Of a stretch of 64,000 bases of DNA, positions 25,262-33,708 are shown piece by piece (within the stretch, counting starts at the first letter, position 1; each line of letters starts with the position of its first letter). The notes beneath the pieces were generated by a model that searched no databases, was not told the DNA's origin, and saw only the letters and a program-made list of their open reading frames with translations. The stretch is taken from positions 130,602 through 194,601 of the forward strand of contig DUUV01000028.1 in assembly GCA_012841375.1 (NCBI GenBank), given 5' to 3'. The translations under genes were made by a program, and so were the position numbers. The stretch comes from Candidatus Fermentithermobacillaceae bacterium (lineage in GTDB: Bacteria; Bacillota; Sulfobacillia; Fermentithermobacillales; Fermentithermobacillaceae).

Positions 25262-26437
25262 TTACAGCCTGCTGACGGCCTCTTCAATCCGTTTGAGTCC
25301 TTGCTCCAAGAGCGACCGGGGGCATCCGATGTTCATCCTCATAAACCCTTCGCCTCCGGGTCCAAAGGTGTACCCGGCGTTCATGCCGACTTTGGCCTTC
25401 TCGTTGAAGAACCTCTGGAGCTCCTTCGGATCGTCGATCCCCAGTCCCCTGCAGTCCAACCAGACCAGATAAGTCCCTTCGGGCCTCACCGGCTTTATGG
25501 CCGGAATCCTCTCTTCAAAGTACTTGAGGAGAAACTCAACATTCCCCTCAATATACTCCAGGACCTGTTCGAGCCACTCGTCGCCGTGCCGGAACGCAGC
25601 TTCCATGGCTATAATGGCCAGGAAAGCCGGGGTGCCCTGCATGCCCGACCGTGCGTCGTTGAACCGCTTTCTCATCCCTTCGTCCGGGATAATGGCTACT
25701 GAACAGTGCATGCCCGCCAGGTTGAACGTCTTGGACGGAGCGAAGCAGGTCACCGAATTGGCCTCGAACTCAGGAGAAATCGAAGCGAACGGGATGTGCT
25801 TGTGGCCTTTCAGTACCAGCTCACAGTGTATCTCGTCAGAGATGACTACGGCGCCGGCTCTGAGGGCTATCTCGCCCATCTTGGTGAGTTCGTCCCTGCT
25901 CCAGACCCGCCCCACAGGGTTGTGTGGACTGCACAGGATGAGGGCCTTGGCTCTACTTTCGGTGAAGTCCTTTTCCAAGGCGTCAAAGTCCACTTCATAC
26001 CTGCCACCCTCAAACCGGAGCAGGTTGGAGACCGTCCTGACCTTGTTGTTCGGGCCGGTAGCCCAGAACGGCGGGTAAGCGGGACTCTGCACGACCACCG
26101 CCCCGCCCTCTTCTACATAGGCGCGAACGGCTGCGTTCACCGCGGGGACAACTCCGGGTGTAATGACCACTGACTCCGGGGCAACCTTCCATCCGTACTT
26201 CGATTCCAGCCTGTCGACGACCGCCCCTATGGTCTCGTCACTGACCCTTGTGTACCCGAAGATCGGGTGGGCGATTCGCCGGGTAACCGCGTCTATCACG
26301 GGCTGGGGAATCCGAAAGTCCATGTCGGCTACCCAGAACGGCAAGACGTCATCGGAACCAAAAAGCCTCTTGACGTTGTCCCACTTGCTGCTCAGGGTGT
26401 TGCGGCGTTCTATGACCTCGTCAAAATCATACCTCAC
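25262..26437 (-). CDS. patB: PatB/MalY-type pyridoxal-phosphate C-S lyase
   Basis: This fold-type I aminotransferase-like protein of 391 residues opens with the PatB/MalY signature LPFWVADMDFRIPQPV. It has the cofactor segments CSPHNPVGRVW and VVISDEIHCELVL and the Schiff-base lysine in APSKTFNLAGM. The family cleaves cystathionine or cysteine S-conjugates. GTG 26437 follows AAAGGAGC. Its position directly upstream of cysS fits a cysteine-metabolism link. Confidence 0.9.
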   Translation of the reverse strand: MRYDFDEVIERRNTLSSKWDNVKRLFGSDDVLPFWVADMDFRIPQPVIDAVTRRIAHPIFGYTRVSDETIGAVVDRLESKYGWKVAPESVVITPGVVPAVNAAVRAYVEEGGAVVVQSPAYPPFWATGPNNKVRTVSNLLRFEGGRYEVDFDALEKDFTESRAKALILCSPHNPVGRVWSRDELTKMGEIALRAGAVVISDEIHCELVLKGHKHIPFASISPEFEANSVTCFAPSKTFNLAGMHCSVAIIPDEGMRKRFNDARSGMQGTPAFLAIIAMEAAFRHGDEWLEQVLEYIEGNVEFLLKYFEERIPAIKPVRPEGTYLVWLDCRGLGIDDPKELQRFFNEKAKVGMNAGYTFGPGGEGFMRMNIGCPRSLLEQGLKRIEEAVSRL

Positions 26438-26534
26438 TGTCCCATGCTCCTTTGCGGCAAATCTCTCACGCTTTCACGGGTCTTGTCGTGGATCACTGGA
26501 AAAAGACTTCAACAACGTATCCGTCAAAATCCTT

Positions 26535-26577
26535 CCGAAAAAGGGGGGCCCCGCCGGATGAGGAGGCGACGGGGCCT
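26535..26577 (-). terminator. Rho-independent terminator of the hydrogenase/phosphatase operon
   Basis: On the minus strand GGCCCCG (26576-26570) pairs with CGGGGCC (26553-26547) with extra GG/CC pairing inside, followed by CCCCTTTTTC. It lies about 55 bases after the stop of the SpoIIE-type gene and so ends the 30335-26632 operon. Confidence 0.85.
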
Positions 26578-26631
26578 TTGTATTGGTTGAGTCCCAATAT
26601 TGTCAGTGTGATTGCCCGCGGTCCGGAAGGG

Positions 26632-27786
26632 CTAATATGTGTCCACGGTCACTTCCTTTCCGTGACCGCGCAATACACGGGCCAAGTCTTCCACGACCTT
26701 ACTCTTCAAGGCAAGTTCGGAAGGCAGGTCCGGACTCTGGTGAGCCGGGTTGATGGCTCGTCCGACGATGAAACGTATCTCGTCGGCCTCCGCCAGACAA
26801 TGAGCAAGCCTACCTGGGCCATCAGTCCTGTAGCGGAGCCGGTGTCTGGGCGGGATTCCATCTCTTATGGTCTCGAGAGCCCTGGTTAAGGTGAGGATGC
26901 CTTCGGTCACCAGGTCTATCCCCTCGATTCGCCCCGTCGGGGGCGCCGAGTCCCGGAGCGACCCCAGTTCCACCTCGACCTTCCTTCCGAGCTCTCGACC
27001 GACCATGAGGCTGGTAGTGCCCCCGCAGACAACTTTCTTGCCCGGACCTTCCATGAAGGAGCGGACCACTCTGGCATCGTCGGACTTTCTCCTTGGAGGC
27101 CCTGCCAGCACCGTCAGCCTTCTGGGCACCCGCAGCCTCACGACCACTGCGGTCGCGTCGTCGCCCGGCTTGCCTGCATACAACTTCCTAGTCGTCTCAA
27201 CGAGTTCACGAGCCAGAGACTCGGCGTCTTCTTCGTACGGAGAGAGCCTCCGCAAGTAGTCACCGACTCTGTCCCAACCCCAGCCCAGGTTCCATACGCC
27301 GCCTATGCCGGCATGGAGGATGCCGTCGCTGATCATCACCAGCCAATCACCGTCTTCCAGGGTGAAACGGCTTTCCTTGACTATCTTCCCTCCGTACTCG
27401 CGACTCTCAGGGCGGAGCGGCAGAAGCTCCGAGCCCCTGCCCAGGAAGACCGCCGGATTGTCAAACTCGGCAAGATACGCCGAGTTATCGGGCATGATCC
27501 GCAATATCGAGAAGGTGCTGTAGGCCAGGTGACGGACTTCGCAGACGGGCAGGGTCTTGGACAGCGAGTCAATTACATCGTCCAGTTCCAACCCGCCCCG
27601 CAACATTGTAGAGATCATCTTGCAGGTCATGGAGGACAGGATGTGTGCCTTAACGCCGCTCCCAAGACCATCGGAAAGCACCACAAGGGTGGACGAGTCC
27701 TGCACCACCTGAACGCAGTCTCCGCATAGCTCCTCGCCGTGCTTAGGGAGTTGAGCTACCGCCACTTCCGCTCTTAGTTGACCCAT
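26632..27786 (-). CDS. SpoIIE-type PP2C serine phosphatase
   Basis: Residues 1-225 are a PPM/SpoIIE phosphatase domain with metal-binding acids in VVLSDGLGSGVKAH, WLVMISDGILHAG and KPGDDATAVVV. The last 150 residues form an extra region of unknown fold (from about VLAGPPRRKSDDARVVRSFM). The opening sequence AQLPKHGEELCGD is typical of SpoIIE-like proteins encoded beside PAS-containing [FeFe]-hydrogenases. Its first 44 bases overlap the 3' end of the hydrogenase gene, so the two are translated in concert. It would be the output enzyme of the sensing circuit, dephosphorylating an unknown partner. Confidence 0.88.
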   Translation of the reverse strand: MGQLRAEVAVAQLPKHGEELCGDCVQVVQDSSTLVVLSDGLGSGVKAHILSSMTCKMISTMLRGGLELDDVIDSLSKTLPVCEVRHLAYSTFSILRIMPDNSAYLAEFDNPAVFLGRGSELLPLRPESREYGGKIVKESRFTLEDGDWLVMISDGILHAGIGGVWNLGWGWDRVGDYLRRLSPYEEDAESLARELVETTRKLYAGKPGDDATAVVVRLRVPRRLTVLAGPPRRKSDDARVVRSFMEGPGKKVVCGGTTSLMVGRELGRKVEVELGSLRDSAPPTGRIEGIDLVTEGILTLTRALETIRDGIPPRHRLRYRTDGPGRLAHCLAEADEIRFIVGRAINPAHQSPDLPSELALKSKVVEDLARVLRGHGKEVTVDTY

Positions 27787-29506
27787 CTGACGGCATCTCC
27801 TCTCCTATCACTTTCATGAGGGCGGTAAGAGATATCTTGGTTTCGGCCGTTGTCTCCCCCAAGAGGCCCGCGATTTTCTGAGCCACTTCCATCTGTTCCT
27901 CAATGACGCGCCTCGCTCGCTCCACGGCTTCTTCGGCCACTCGCTTCCGGCTCTCCATCTGGCGGCGCTCTTCGGTGATATCCATCAATACAGCGACGAG
28001 CAGTTGCACGTCCGGCATACATATGACCTGCCCATCGATAACAAGGTCGTTCAACGTCACTTCGCCCCGGGAAGGCGCCTTGGTGATTACGGCCTCGTTG
28101 AAGAGCGAAGCATCCATGATTTCTGCCACACGAGTGCCCAGGAGATCCTGCTTTGTCCTGCCCAGCATCGCTTCCGCCGCCAAGTTGATGTCCACTATGG
28201 TCCCATCCAACGTAGTGACGATGATGCCGTTTGGCGTGGCACTCACAACGATGTTGGCCATGGACTCGGCCCGCTGCCTCATGTAGGGGATACACATCTC
28301 CGGGTCGGCCATGCCGTTGAACACGGCCACTGCCTTATCCCTGCACGACGAATAACCGCACGCCCCGCAGTTGAGTTCATCTTCGGGCCTGTATTTGCCG
28401 ATGTTCTCGAGGATCTCCCTCATCTGTCTCTCGGAAGGCTTGCCCAGCGGCACCCTTAGGTCGCGGAAAGACCTCTCAAGTTCTTGAGACGTTAGGAGGC
28501 GCTCATAGTCGACTGGGCTGTCTTCGGGATTGGCTTGGGCGGATCTCTGGTAATCAATCAAGAGCCTGCGTTTTTCAAACAAGTCGCGGTTGGACACATG
28601 GGAGGGTCCCGCGATGCACCCGCCGGGACAAGCCAACAGTTCCACCAGCCTGGGCACGTCATCGTTCTGGAGAAAATGCCGGACCATCTCAATGGAGGCC
28701 TCTACGCCCGAGACCGACACGTGTCCACTGCTCAATAGGCCGCAATCGATGGTTGCCCAGAGGAACCCGCCATCGGCAGGATAGAGACGCGCCCTTCCAG
28801 GAAACGGGCCGTCGAACCGGCCCTCTGCGCACTCCGCAACCTGTATGCCTTCTTCGCTTAGCCACGAAAGAGTCTCCTCAAACGTGAGCGCCACATCCAC
28901 TGCACCCGCAACCATCGGGTCTTCTATCTCCTCTTTCTTGGCCACGCAGGGCCCGATGAAGACCACCTTGGCTCCCGGCATGGTACGCTTTATGTACTTG
29001 CCGTGAGCGATGGCCGGCGACACGACGGGAGCGAGAAACTTGAGGGCTTCCGGGTAGTGTCTCTCTACAAGGCTTACGACAGCAGGGCATGCGCTCCCGA
29101 TGAACGGTGATTGGGACTCCTTGAGCAATCTCCTGTGTGCCGCCGAGACCATCTCGGCTCCCAGAGCAGCTTCCTGCACGGCAGAAAAACCTGCCTTCCG
29201 AAGTGCCGTGATGAAACCCATGGGATGCTCGAGGACTGCCGCGAAGGATGGGGCGACGCTGGCGACCACCCGTTCACCTTTCTCTAGAAGCTCACGGACC
29301 TTATGGATGTCAATCCTTGGTTTCTTGGCCTTCTGCGGGCATTCCCTGATGCACGTACCGCAATTGATACAGTAATCATCGTGGACGCTGGCATGCACCT
29401 CGTAAGGCCCGGACCCTCTCTCTACCTTGATGGCCTTCACCGGGCATGCCCGCAAGCACTTGTAGCAATCCCGGCACTTGCTTCTTACCGTCTCGATAAT
29501 CGACAT
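27743..29506 (-). CDS. Sensory [FeFe]-hydrogenase-like protein with PAS domain (group C/HydS type)
   Basis: In order, this 587-residue protein has two [4Fe-4S] ferredoxin motifs (CRDCYKCLRACP, CINCGTCIRECP), an H-cluster domain, a further cysteine cluster (NCGACGYSSC...C, near residue 375), a PAS domain (ANIVVSATPNGIIVTTLDG onward) and a C-terminal coiled coil. The H-cluster motifs are the divergent sensory forms: L1 GSACPAV rather than TSCCP, L2 GPCVAKKEE and L3 LLACPGGCIAGP. ATG 29506 shares one base with the upstream stop (TAATG). It probably senses H2 or redox state and signals to the overlapping phosphatase gene. Confidence 0.9.
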   Translation of the reverse strand: MSIIETVRSKCRDCYKCLRACPVKAIKVERGSGPYEVHASVHDDYCINCGTCIRECPQKAKKPRIDIHKVRELLEKGERVVASVAPSFAAVLEHPMGFITALRKAGFSAVQEAALGAEMVSAAHRRLLKESQSPFIGSACPAVVSLVERHYPEALKFLAPVVSPAIAHGKYIKRTMPGAKVVFIGPCVAKKEEIEDPMVAGAVDVALTFEETLSWLSEEGIQVAECAEGRFDGPFPGRARLYPADGGFLWATIDCGLLSSGHVSVSGVEASIEMVRHFLQNDDVPRLVELLACPGGCIAGPSHVSNRDLFEKRRLLIDYQRSAQANPEDSPVDYERLLTSQELERSFRDLRVPLGKPSERQMREILENIGKYRPEDELNCGACGYSSCRDKAVAVFNGMADPEMCIPYMRQRAESMANIVVSATPNGIIVTTLDGTIVDINLAAEAMLGRTKQDLLGTRVAEIMDASLFNEAVITKAPSRGEVTLNDLVIDGQVICMPDVQLLVAVLMDITEERRQMESRKRVAEEAVERARRVIEEQMEVAQKIAGLLGETTAETKISLTALMKVIGEEMPSDGSTKSGSGGSSTP

Positions 29507-29772
29507 TAACGGCCGCACCCGCCTTTCTCTTCCAAAACGGGCAGCACGTGGGCGCGAAAAACCCTCTCCACGTCTTCGGCTCGCACGTCTGGGAAAACCC
29601 GGTCCTCGATCATGACCGACACGCCGTTGCCGCACTTCTCCATGCAGAAACACCCTTTGAGTTCCACCCTGCCGGACGCTTCCTCTTGAATGAGGCCCTG
29701 AAATGCTTCGATAACCGCAGGGGCGCCGCGAAGGAAGCACGAACTCCCGACACAGACCGTTATTGTCACCAC
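29506..29772 (-). CDS. Thioredoxin-like [2Fe-2S] ferredoxin (NuoE/HymA C-terminal type)
   Basis: About 88 residues with the cysteine pattern TVCVGSSCFLRGAP ... GCFCMEKCGNG, the four ligands of thioredoxin-fold [2Fe-2S] proteins such as the NuoE/HymA C-terminal domain. GTG 29772 follows GGAGGG by seven bases; an in-frame GTG five codons earlier has no ribosome binding site. It overlaps the hydrogenase start by one base and probably exchanges electrons with it. Confidence 0.87.
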   Translation of the reverse strand: MVTITVCVGSSCFLRGAPAVIEAFQGLIQEEASGRVELKGCFCMEKCGNGVSVMIEDRVFPDVRAEDVERVFRAHVLPVLEEKGGCGR

Positions 29773-29789
29773 AGATGATCCCTCCACGG

Positions 29790-30335
29790 CTATCTAGACG
29801 GCGATACCACCCAGAAGAAGACGGCCTCACCCGGACCCGGGTTTGTGAACCGCTCGGGGCTCTGGAAGTTGAAGTAGCCGACATCTCCACTGAAGAGGAC
29901 ATACTCCTCGGTGCCCGAGCTGATGATCACGGTGCCTTGGGTTACGTAAATCATGTCTTCCCTGTCGTGGGTGAACACGGGGTTTGTTCCCTCGGCTCCG
30001 GGTTTCATCTTCACAAAACATGACTGCATTGACTTGTCTCTGTGACCCAGAAAGGCTACATACTCTACTTCAAACCCCTCACAGTCGGTCACCAAGCGGC
30101 GGCGGGCGTTTTCCCTTACCACAACCCATTCTTCCGGTAGGTGGTCGTCAGTAAGGACACTTACGGTCGTTCCGAGTTGCTCGGCGATCCTCTTAAGGAC
30201 AGAAAAAGAGGGCCTGCACTCGTTGCCCTCCAGTTGAGATATGTATGAACCGGAAACTCCTACGCGTCTCGCGAACTCTCTTACGGAAATCCCCTGAGTC
30301 AATCTGATTCTTTTGAGGCGGGCGCCAAACTCCAT
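29790..30335 (-). CDS. XRE-family regulator with C-terminal cupin domain
   Basis: The HTH_3 domain occupies residues 5-60 (GISVREFARRVGVSGSYISQLE). A cupin barrel fills residues 105-180 (HDREDMIYVTQGTVIISSG). This is the PuuR/SutR-like architecture, in which the cupin binds a small-molecule effector. It is first in the operon with the [2Fe-2S] protein, sensory hydrogenase and phosphatase, behind a sigma-A promoter, and may autoregulate that operon. The start is ATG 30335, after GAGGAGGCGATCTC. Confidence 0.93.
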   Translation of the reverse strand: MEFGARLKRIRLTQGISVREFARRVGVSGSYISQLEGNECRPSFSVLKRIAEQLGTTVSVLTDDHLPEEWVVVRENARRRLVTDCEGFEVEYVAFLGHRDKSMQSCFVKMKPGAEGTNPVFTHDREDMIYVTQGTVIISSGTEEYVLFSGDVGYFNFQSPERFTNPGPGEAVFFWVVSPSR

Positions 30336-30402
30336 GAGATCGCCTCCTCGGTAATTTCACCTCGGCTAATGTTTGTGGTCGGTTTTGTGATTGTCTACAC
30401 AC

Positions 30403-30432
30403 ATACTAAGCCTCGCCGGCTGCATGTGTCAA
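30403..30432 (-). promoter_or_regulatory. Sigma-A promoter of the XRE-cupin/hydrogenase operon
   Basis: On the minus strand TTGACA (30427-30432) and TAGTAT (30403-30408) are separated by 18 bases, placing the transcript start about 60 bases before the regulator ATG. The leader holds TGTG-TAGACAAT-CACA, a possible operator. Confidence 0.65.
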
Positions 30433-30545
30433 GACTGCCTTTACAATGATAAGTGGTACGTTCCGCCTCGGTTTTCGCCCTTCAGGTGCTTTGCTTCGTC
30501 GTTCATGTGCCTCTTCCCTCCGTTAGGTGTTCTGGAGGCCCCAAA

Positions 30546-30590
30546 TGAAAAACCCGGTAGGCGGTGGACAAACACCACCGCCGCCCGGGT
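30546..30590 (-). terminator. Strong rho-independent terminator after the Asp/Glu racemase-like gene
   Basis: On the minus strand ACCCGGGCGGCGGTGG pairs with CCACCGCCTACCGGGT around a short TGTTTGT loop, followed immediately by TTTTC. It lies about 65 bases past the stop at 30653. The rest of the 30336-30652 gap holds only this terminator and the promoter of the next operon. Confidence 0.9.
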
Positions 30591-30652
30591 CGCTGGAAAC
30601 CTACACGCTGCCTGTATTGGCTATCTTTTGGACCTCGATTGAGCCTTAAGGC

Positions 30653-31324
30653 CTACGAATTGAGCCCTTCGAGAACTTGTGCCGTACGAAGGACTCCCAA
30701 TCTCGGGCTGGTCAACACTTTGCCCATGACTTCTTCGGTAAGCTCCGGCAGAATGTTTGTCATTGAAGCTTGGGCAAGCACAACGACGTCAAACTCTGAC
30801 GCGCACTTCACGATGTCGCCGATAAGCAACCTGTTGTGCTCGGCCACATTGCCCGCGCTCAGCACGTCAAACGCTTTGTCGCTCAAGAAGGTCTGGATCT
30901 CAACCTCGGCACCCTGTTCTTTGGCTGCCTTCTCAATCAGGTCTCGGGTTGGCTTGAGCGTAGTGCTCACAGTCGCGAGTATGGCAATACGGGGTCCTCT
31001 GGTCACTGCTGCCTCTGCCATTGGCTCATCGATCTTGAGGACCGGGATCCGGACCTCTTCTCTGGCCATGTCGGCTGCGGGCCCGACGGAAGAACAAGCG
31101 AAGAGCACGCAGTCTGATCCGTGACTCTCGGCCAATTTCACATAAGATACGATGCGGTTTGCTACATCCTCTGTCATAAATCCCGCTTTTCTTGTATCTA
31201 TCAGGAGGCTGTCGTCTACGACGTTCCGGACGACAACATCCGGCGGCAGGAGCTCCTCGAGCAGGCGGCCAATCACCGGAACTGTTGTGAGACCGGTATG
31301 AAGGACCGTTAGTATCTTTTTCAT
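30653..31324 (-). CDS. Asp/Glu/hydantoin racemase superfamily protein
   Basis: MKKILTVLHTGLTTVPVI, the first catalytic-cysteine motif VLFACSSVGPAAD and the IAILATVSTTLKPT phosphate/carboxylate loop place it in the Asp/Glu racemase superfamily. The usual second cysteine region reads VVVLAQASMTNILPEL, with Ala/Ser where Cys is typical. A classical two-base racemase is therefore unlikely and an isomerase or decarboxylase-type reaction is possible. ATG 31324 follows GGAGGAGG. It is separated from the upstream tetronate-like operon by 225 bases and ends at a strong terminator. Confidence 0.85.
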   Translation of the reverse strand: MKKILTVLHTGLTTVPVIGRLLEELLPPDVVVRNVVDDSLLIDTRKAGFMTEDVANRIVSYVKLAESHGSDCVLFACSSVGPAADMAREEVRIPVLKIDEPMAEAAVTRGPRIAILATVSTTLKPTRDLIEKAAKEQGAEVEIQTFLSDKAFDVLSAGNVAEHNRLLIGDIVKCASEFDVVVLAQASMTNILPELTEEVMGKVLTSPRLGVLRTAQVLEGLNS

Positions 31325-31486
31325 GATATAAACCTCCTCCGTGAGCGTTGCAGGCGATCTCAAAGGCCTGCTACAGATCAACCAAGCAATTCCCATGCCT
31401 CCGGCCGGTATGTTTGGCATAGGAGCCGGACAACGCCTCTATACCGAGAGACCCGGTTCACATGCGGGACATCCCGGGGGAACCGA

Positions 31487-31525
31487 ATGTTGCGCAAGTG
31501 CAACAAGTGCTACTCGTGGCAACAT
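31487..31525. promoter_or_regulatory. GTTGC/GCAAC inverted repeats upstream of the racemase-like gene
   Basis: ATGTTGC (31487-31493) and GCAACAT (31519-31525) form perfect outer arms, and GTTGC-N6-GCAAC (31489-31504) is nested inside. Similar GTTGC...GCAAC...GCAAC spacing occurs upstream of the sigma-54 promoter at 49946. A regulator binding site is possible; no sigma-54 promoter was found here. Confidence 0.4.
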
Positions 31526-31548
31526 GAGCCGGCGGCACCCCGGGCACA

Positions 31549-32472
31549 CTAACCCAACCCCGGACCACGCCCCGGGTTCCTGCTATACACCCTACCCTTG
31601 AACTCCTCAAGCACCTCGACCGGGTCCAGGTTGCCCGGGCGCACCTCGAGGCTCACCACCGGCTGCCCGTAAGGGCACGGTCGGGAGAAGAAGCCGCTTC
31701 GCTCGAGGAGATCGATATATCTCACCGCGTCGTCCAGGCTGTACACTCCTCCCGGCACTCCGAAGGGCGGGTGTTTGTCCCCGTAAAGAGGGCTTTTTGG
31801 ATCTAGAACACAATTGGCGATGTGAGCGTGGGAGAGACAATCTCCCGCGTCATGAATGGCTTGAGCCATGTCCTCACCGAGCTGCGCGACATGTGACATG
31901 TCCAATGTGATGCCACAGTTCTGATACCTCTCTCGGACTCTCGCGACCACGTCTCTGGCCAGACGCGTGCTCCCTACCAGTTGGCGGCAATCCACGTCGC
32001 GATCGAAAGGTTCAAGCGTGACCACCACCGGGTTTTCGGGGCGACACTCGCGGCTGTACCGGCAGATCTCAATGAGCGACCGCCGGAGGGCATCCAAAGC
32101 CGGCGATCGCGACTCCTCACCCGGATCGGGTCCGCTCGGGACCAACAGGTTCCGGCCGCCAAGCTCACACGCCATATCCACCAGGTAGTTGGCAAAGGCT
32201 ACGGCCTGCAGCCGGTCGCTTTCGTCCACGCTGCAGAGACTGAAACCGCTACCGGAAAACGCAGGTCCTCCTGAAAACATGACTTGCAGGCCGCTCACTC
32301 TGAGCTTCTCGGCAGCCTTGCGCCTTATCGTTCCATCCTTTATCCACGTGAGCTCTATAGCCCCAAAGGCGTTGTCCTGGAGGACAACATCGAGAGACCC
32401 GGTCAGATCCCAGTCCCCCGAACAGGACTCGGGAAACAAAGCGTAGTGAACCACTCCGAGAAGCCCTTTCAT
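31549..32472 (-). CDS. Sugar phosphate isomerase/epimerase family TIM barrel
   Basis: This 307-residue AP-endonuclease-2-like barrel has the metal-ligand strands VVTLEPFDRD (Glu), ITLDMSHVAQLG (Asp and His), CLSHAHIAN (His) and a C-terminal VVSLEVRPG (Glu). These are the four ligands expected of xylose-isomerase-like epimerases such as hydroxypyruvate isomerase, OtnI or IolE. In tetronate pathways a related isomerase (OtnI) acts on 2-oxo-tetronates. The gene lies 40 bases downstream of the Fe-ADH and is probably the last of that operon. Confidence 0.85.
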   Translation of the reverse strand: MKGLLGVVHYALFPESCSGDWDLTGSLDVVLQDNAFGAIELTWIKDGTIRRKAAEKLRVSGLQVMFSGGPAFSGSGFSLCSVDESDRLQAVAFANYLVDMACELGGRNLLVPSGPDPGEESRSPALDALRRSLIEICRYSRECRPENPVVVTLEPFDRDVDCRQLVGSTRLARDVVARVRERYQNCGITLDMSHVAQLGEDMAQAIHDAGDCLSHAHIANCVLDPKSPLYGDKHPPFGVPGGVYSLDDAVRYIDLLERSGFFSRPCPYGQPVVSLEVRPGNLDPVEVLEEFKGRVYSRNPGRGPGLG

Positions 32473-32512
32473 GAGAAAAGCCGCCCCCTTTGTCCCTCTC
32501 GGACAACCCGGA

Positions 32513-33673
32513 TCACAAGAGCTTGCCGTACACTTCTCTTATGTCTTCCACCGACATCTTTTTGGGGTTGTTTCCAAGAAGCCGTGTGACCTTCGATGCC
32601 GCTTCAGCGAGGAAATCAAGGTCTCCTTCGGTCACTCCGAAGACACTCATGTTCGACGGGATCTCCAGATCCTTGACCAGCGCCCGCAGTTCTTCCATGG
32701 CGGCCTTGGCGCGCGAATCGGTAGTCCTGCCGCCGGCGTCTATCCCCATGGCATCGGCCACTTCCGCAAGGCGCGGCTTTATGGCGTCGAAGTTGTACTC
32801 CATGACGGGTACCAGGAGCATCGAATTGGCTACACCGTGGGGTACGGCGAACTTACCGCCCAGGGGATACGCAAGGGCGTGCACGGCCGCGGTTCCCGCT
32901 GCGGTCAGGGCCATCCCGCCCAGGGTTGAACCTATGAGCATTGCGTGCCTGGCCTCCAAGTCGTCACCGTGGGAAAAGGCCTTGCGGATGCTCCGCCCTA
33001 TGAGCCTCATTGACCTGAGAGCGAACGTGTCGCTCAGAGGGTTGGCCTTAGTCGATATGAAAGACTCCAGGGAGTGGATGAAGGCGTCCATGCCTGTCGA
33101 CGCGGTGAGCTTGGGGGGCAGACCCGCCGTCAGCTCCACGTCAAGTATCACCAGGTCGGGCAGGAAGTACTTGGACACGATCCCCACTTTGAGTTCTTGA
33201 TCCGGCAGCGTGACAATTGCGTTGGGGGTGACTTCGGAACCGGTCCCGGCAGTAGTGGGAATGAGAACCGTGGGCAATGCCGGCTTCTTCACCTTCTCGG
33301 TGCCGAGAAACTCTGAGACCGAGCAGTCGTTGGTCATCCGGGCGGCGAGAAGCTTGGTCATATCCAGAGAACTGCCCCCGCCGACTCCGATGAGCACCTC
33401 GTAGTCGCCGCTCCTCACGCGTTCGTACAGCTCATCCACCTGGTTGATGGGAGGCTCTGCCATGACCTCCGATAGCAGACCGGTCTTCACGCCGGAATCC
33501 TCCACCAGTTGCCTCACTCTGTCCGGAATACCCGTCTTGGCGACACCCGGGTCTGTCACGATGAGAGCTCTGGACGCCTCAAAAGCTGAAAGATGCTGGC
33601 CGATCTCTTTGATGCTCCCGGGACCGCCTATGATGCGTCCTGCTGTGTAGAACGAATAGACCTTTGTTGTCAC
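32513..33673 (-). CDS. Iron-containing alcohol dehydrogenase
   Basis: The group III ADH signatures are GGGSSLDMTKLLA (nucleotide loop), IPTTAGTGSEVTP, and the iron ligands in STGMDAFIHSLESFIS, GTAAVHALAYPLGG and the following PHGVANSML. Length is 386 residues. In this operon it probably reduces or oxidises an aldehyde, alcohol or hydroxyacid intermediate. GTG 33673 is preceded by GGAAAGGAAG. It follows the LarA-like gene by 35 bases. Confidence 0.94.
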   Translation of the reverse strand: MTTKVYSFYTAGRIIGGPGSIKEIGQHLSAFEASRALIVTDPGVAKTGIPDRVRQLVEDSGVKTGLLSEVMAEPPINQVDELYERVRSGDYEVLIGVGGGSSLDMTKLLAARMTNDCSVSEFLGTEKVKKPALPTVLIPTTAGTGSEVTPNAIVTLPDQELKVGIVSKYFLPDLVILDVELTAGLPPKLTASTGMDAFIHSLESFISTKANPLSDTFALRSMRLIGRSIRKAFSHGDDLEARHAMLIGSTLGGMALTAAGTAAVHALAYPLGGKFAVPHGVANSMLLVPVMEYNFDAIKPRLAEVADAMGIDAGGRTTDSRAKAAMEELRALVKDLEIPSNMSVFGVTEGDLDFLAEAASKVTRLLGNNPKKMSVEDIREVYGKLL

Positions 33674-33708
33674 GACTTAAACTTCCTTTCCTAGATCTAT
33701 GGCAATGG

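Noticed and set aside
29507-29902. N-terminal extension of the hydrogenase reading frame
   Set aside because: The extension is antisense-like basic sequence overlapping the [2Fe-2S] gene; the ATG at 29506 with TAATG coupling begins exactly at the ferredoxin motif.
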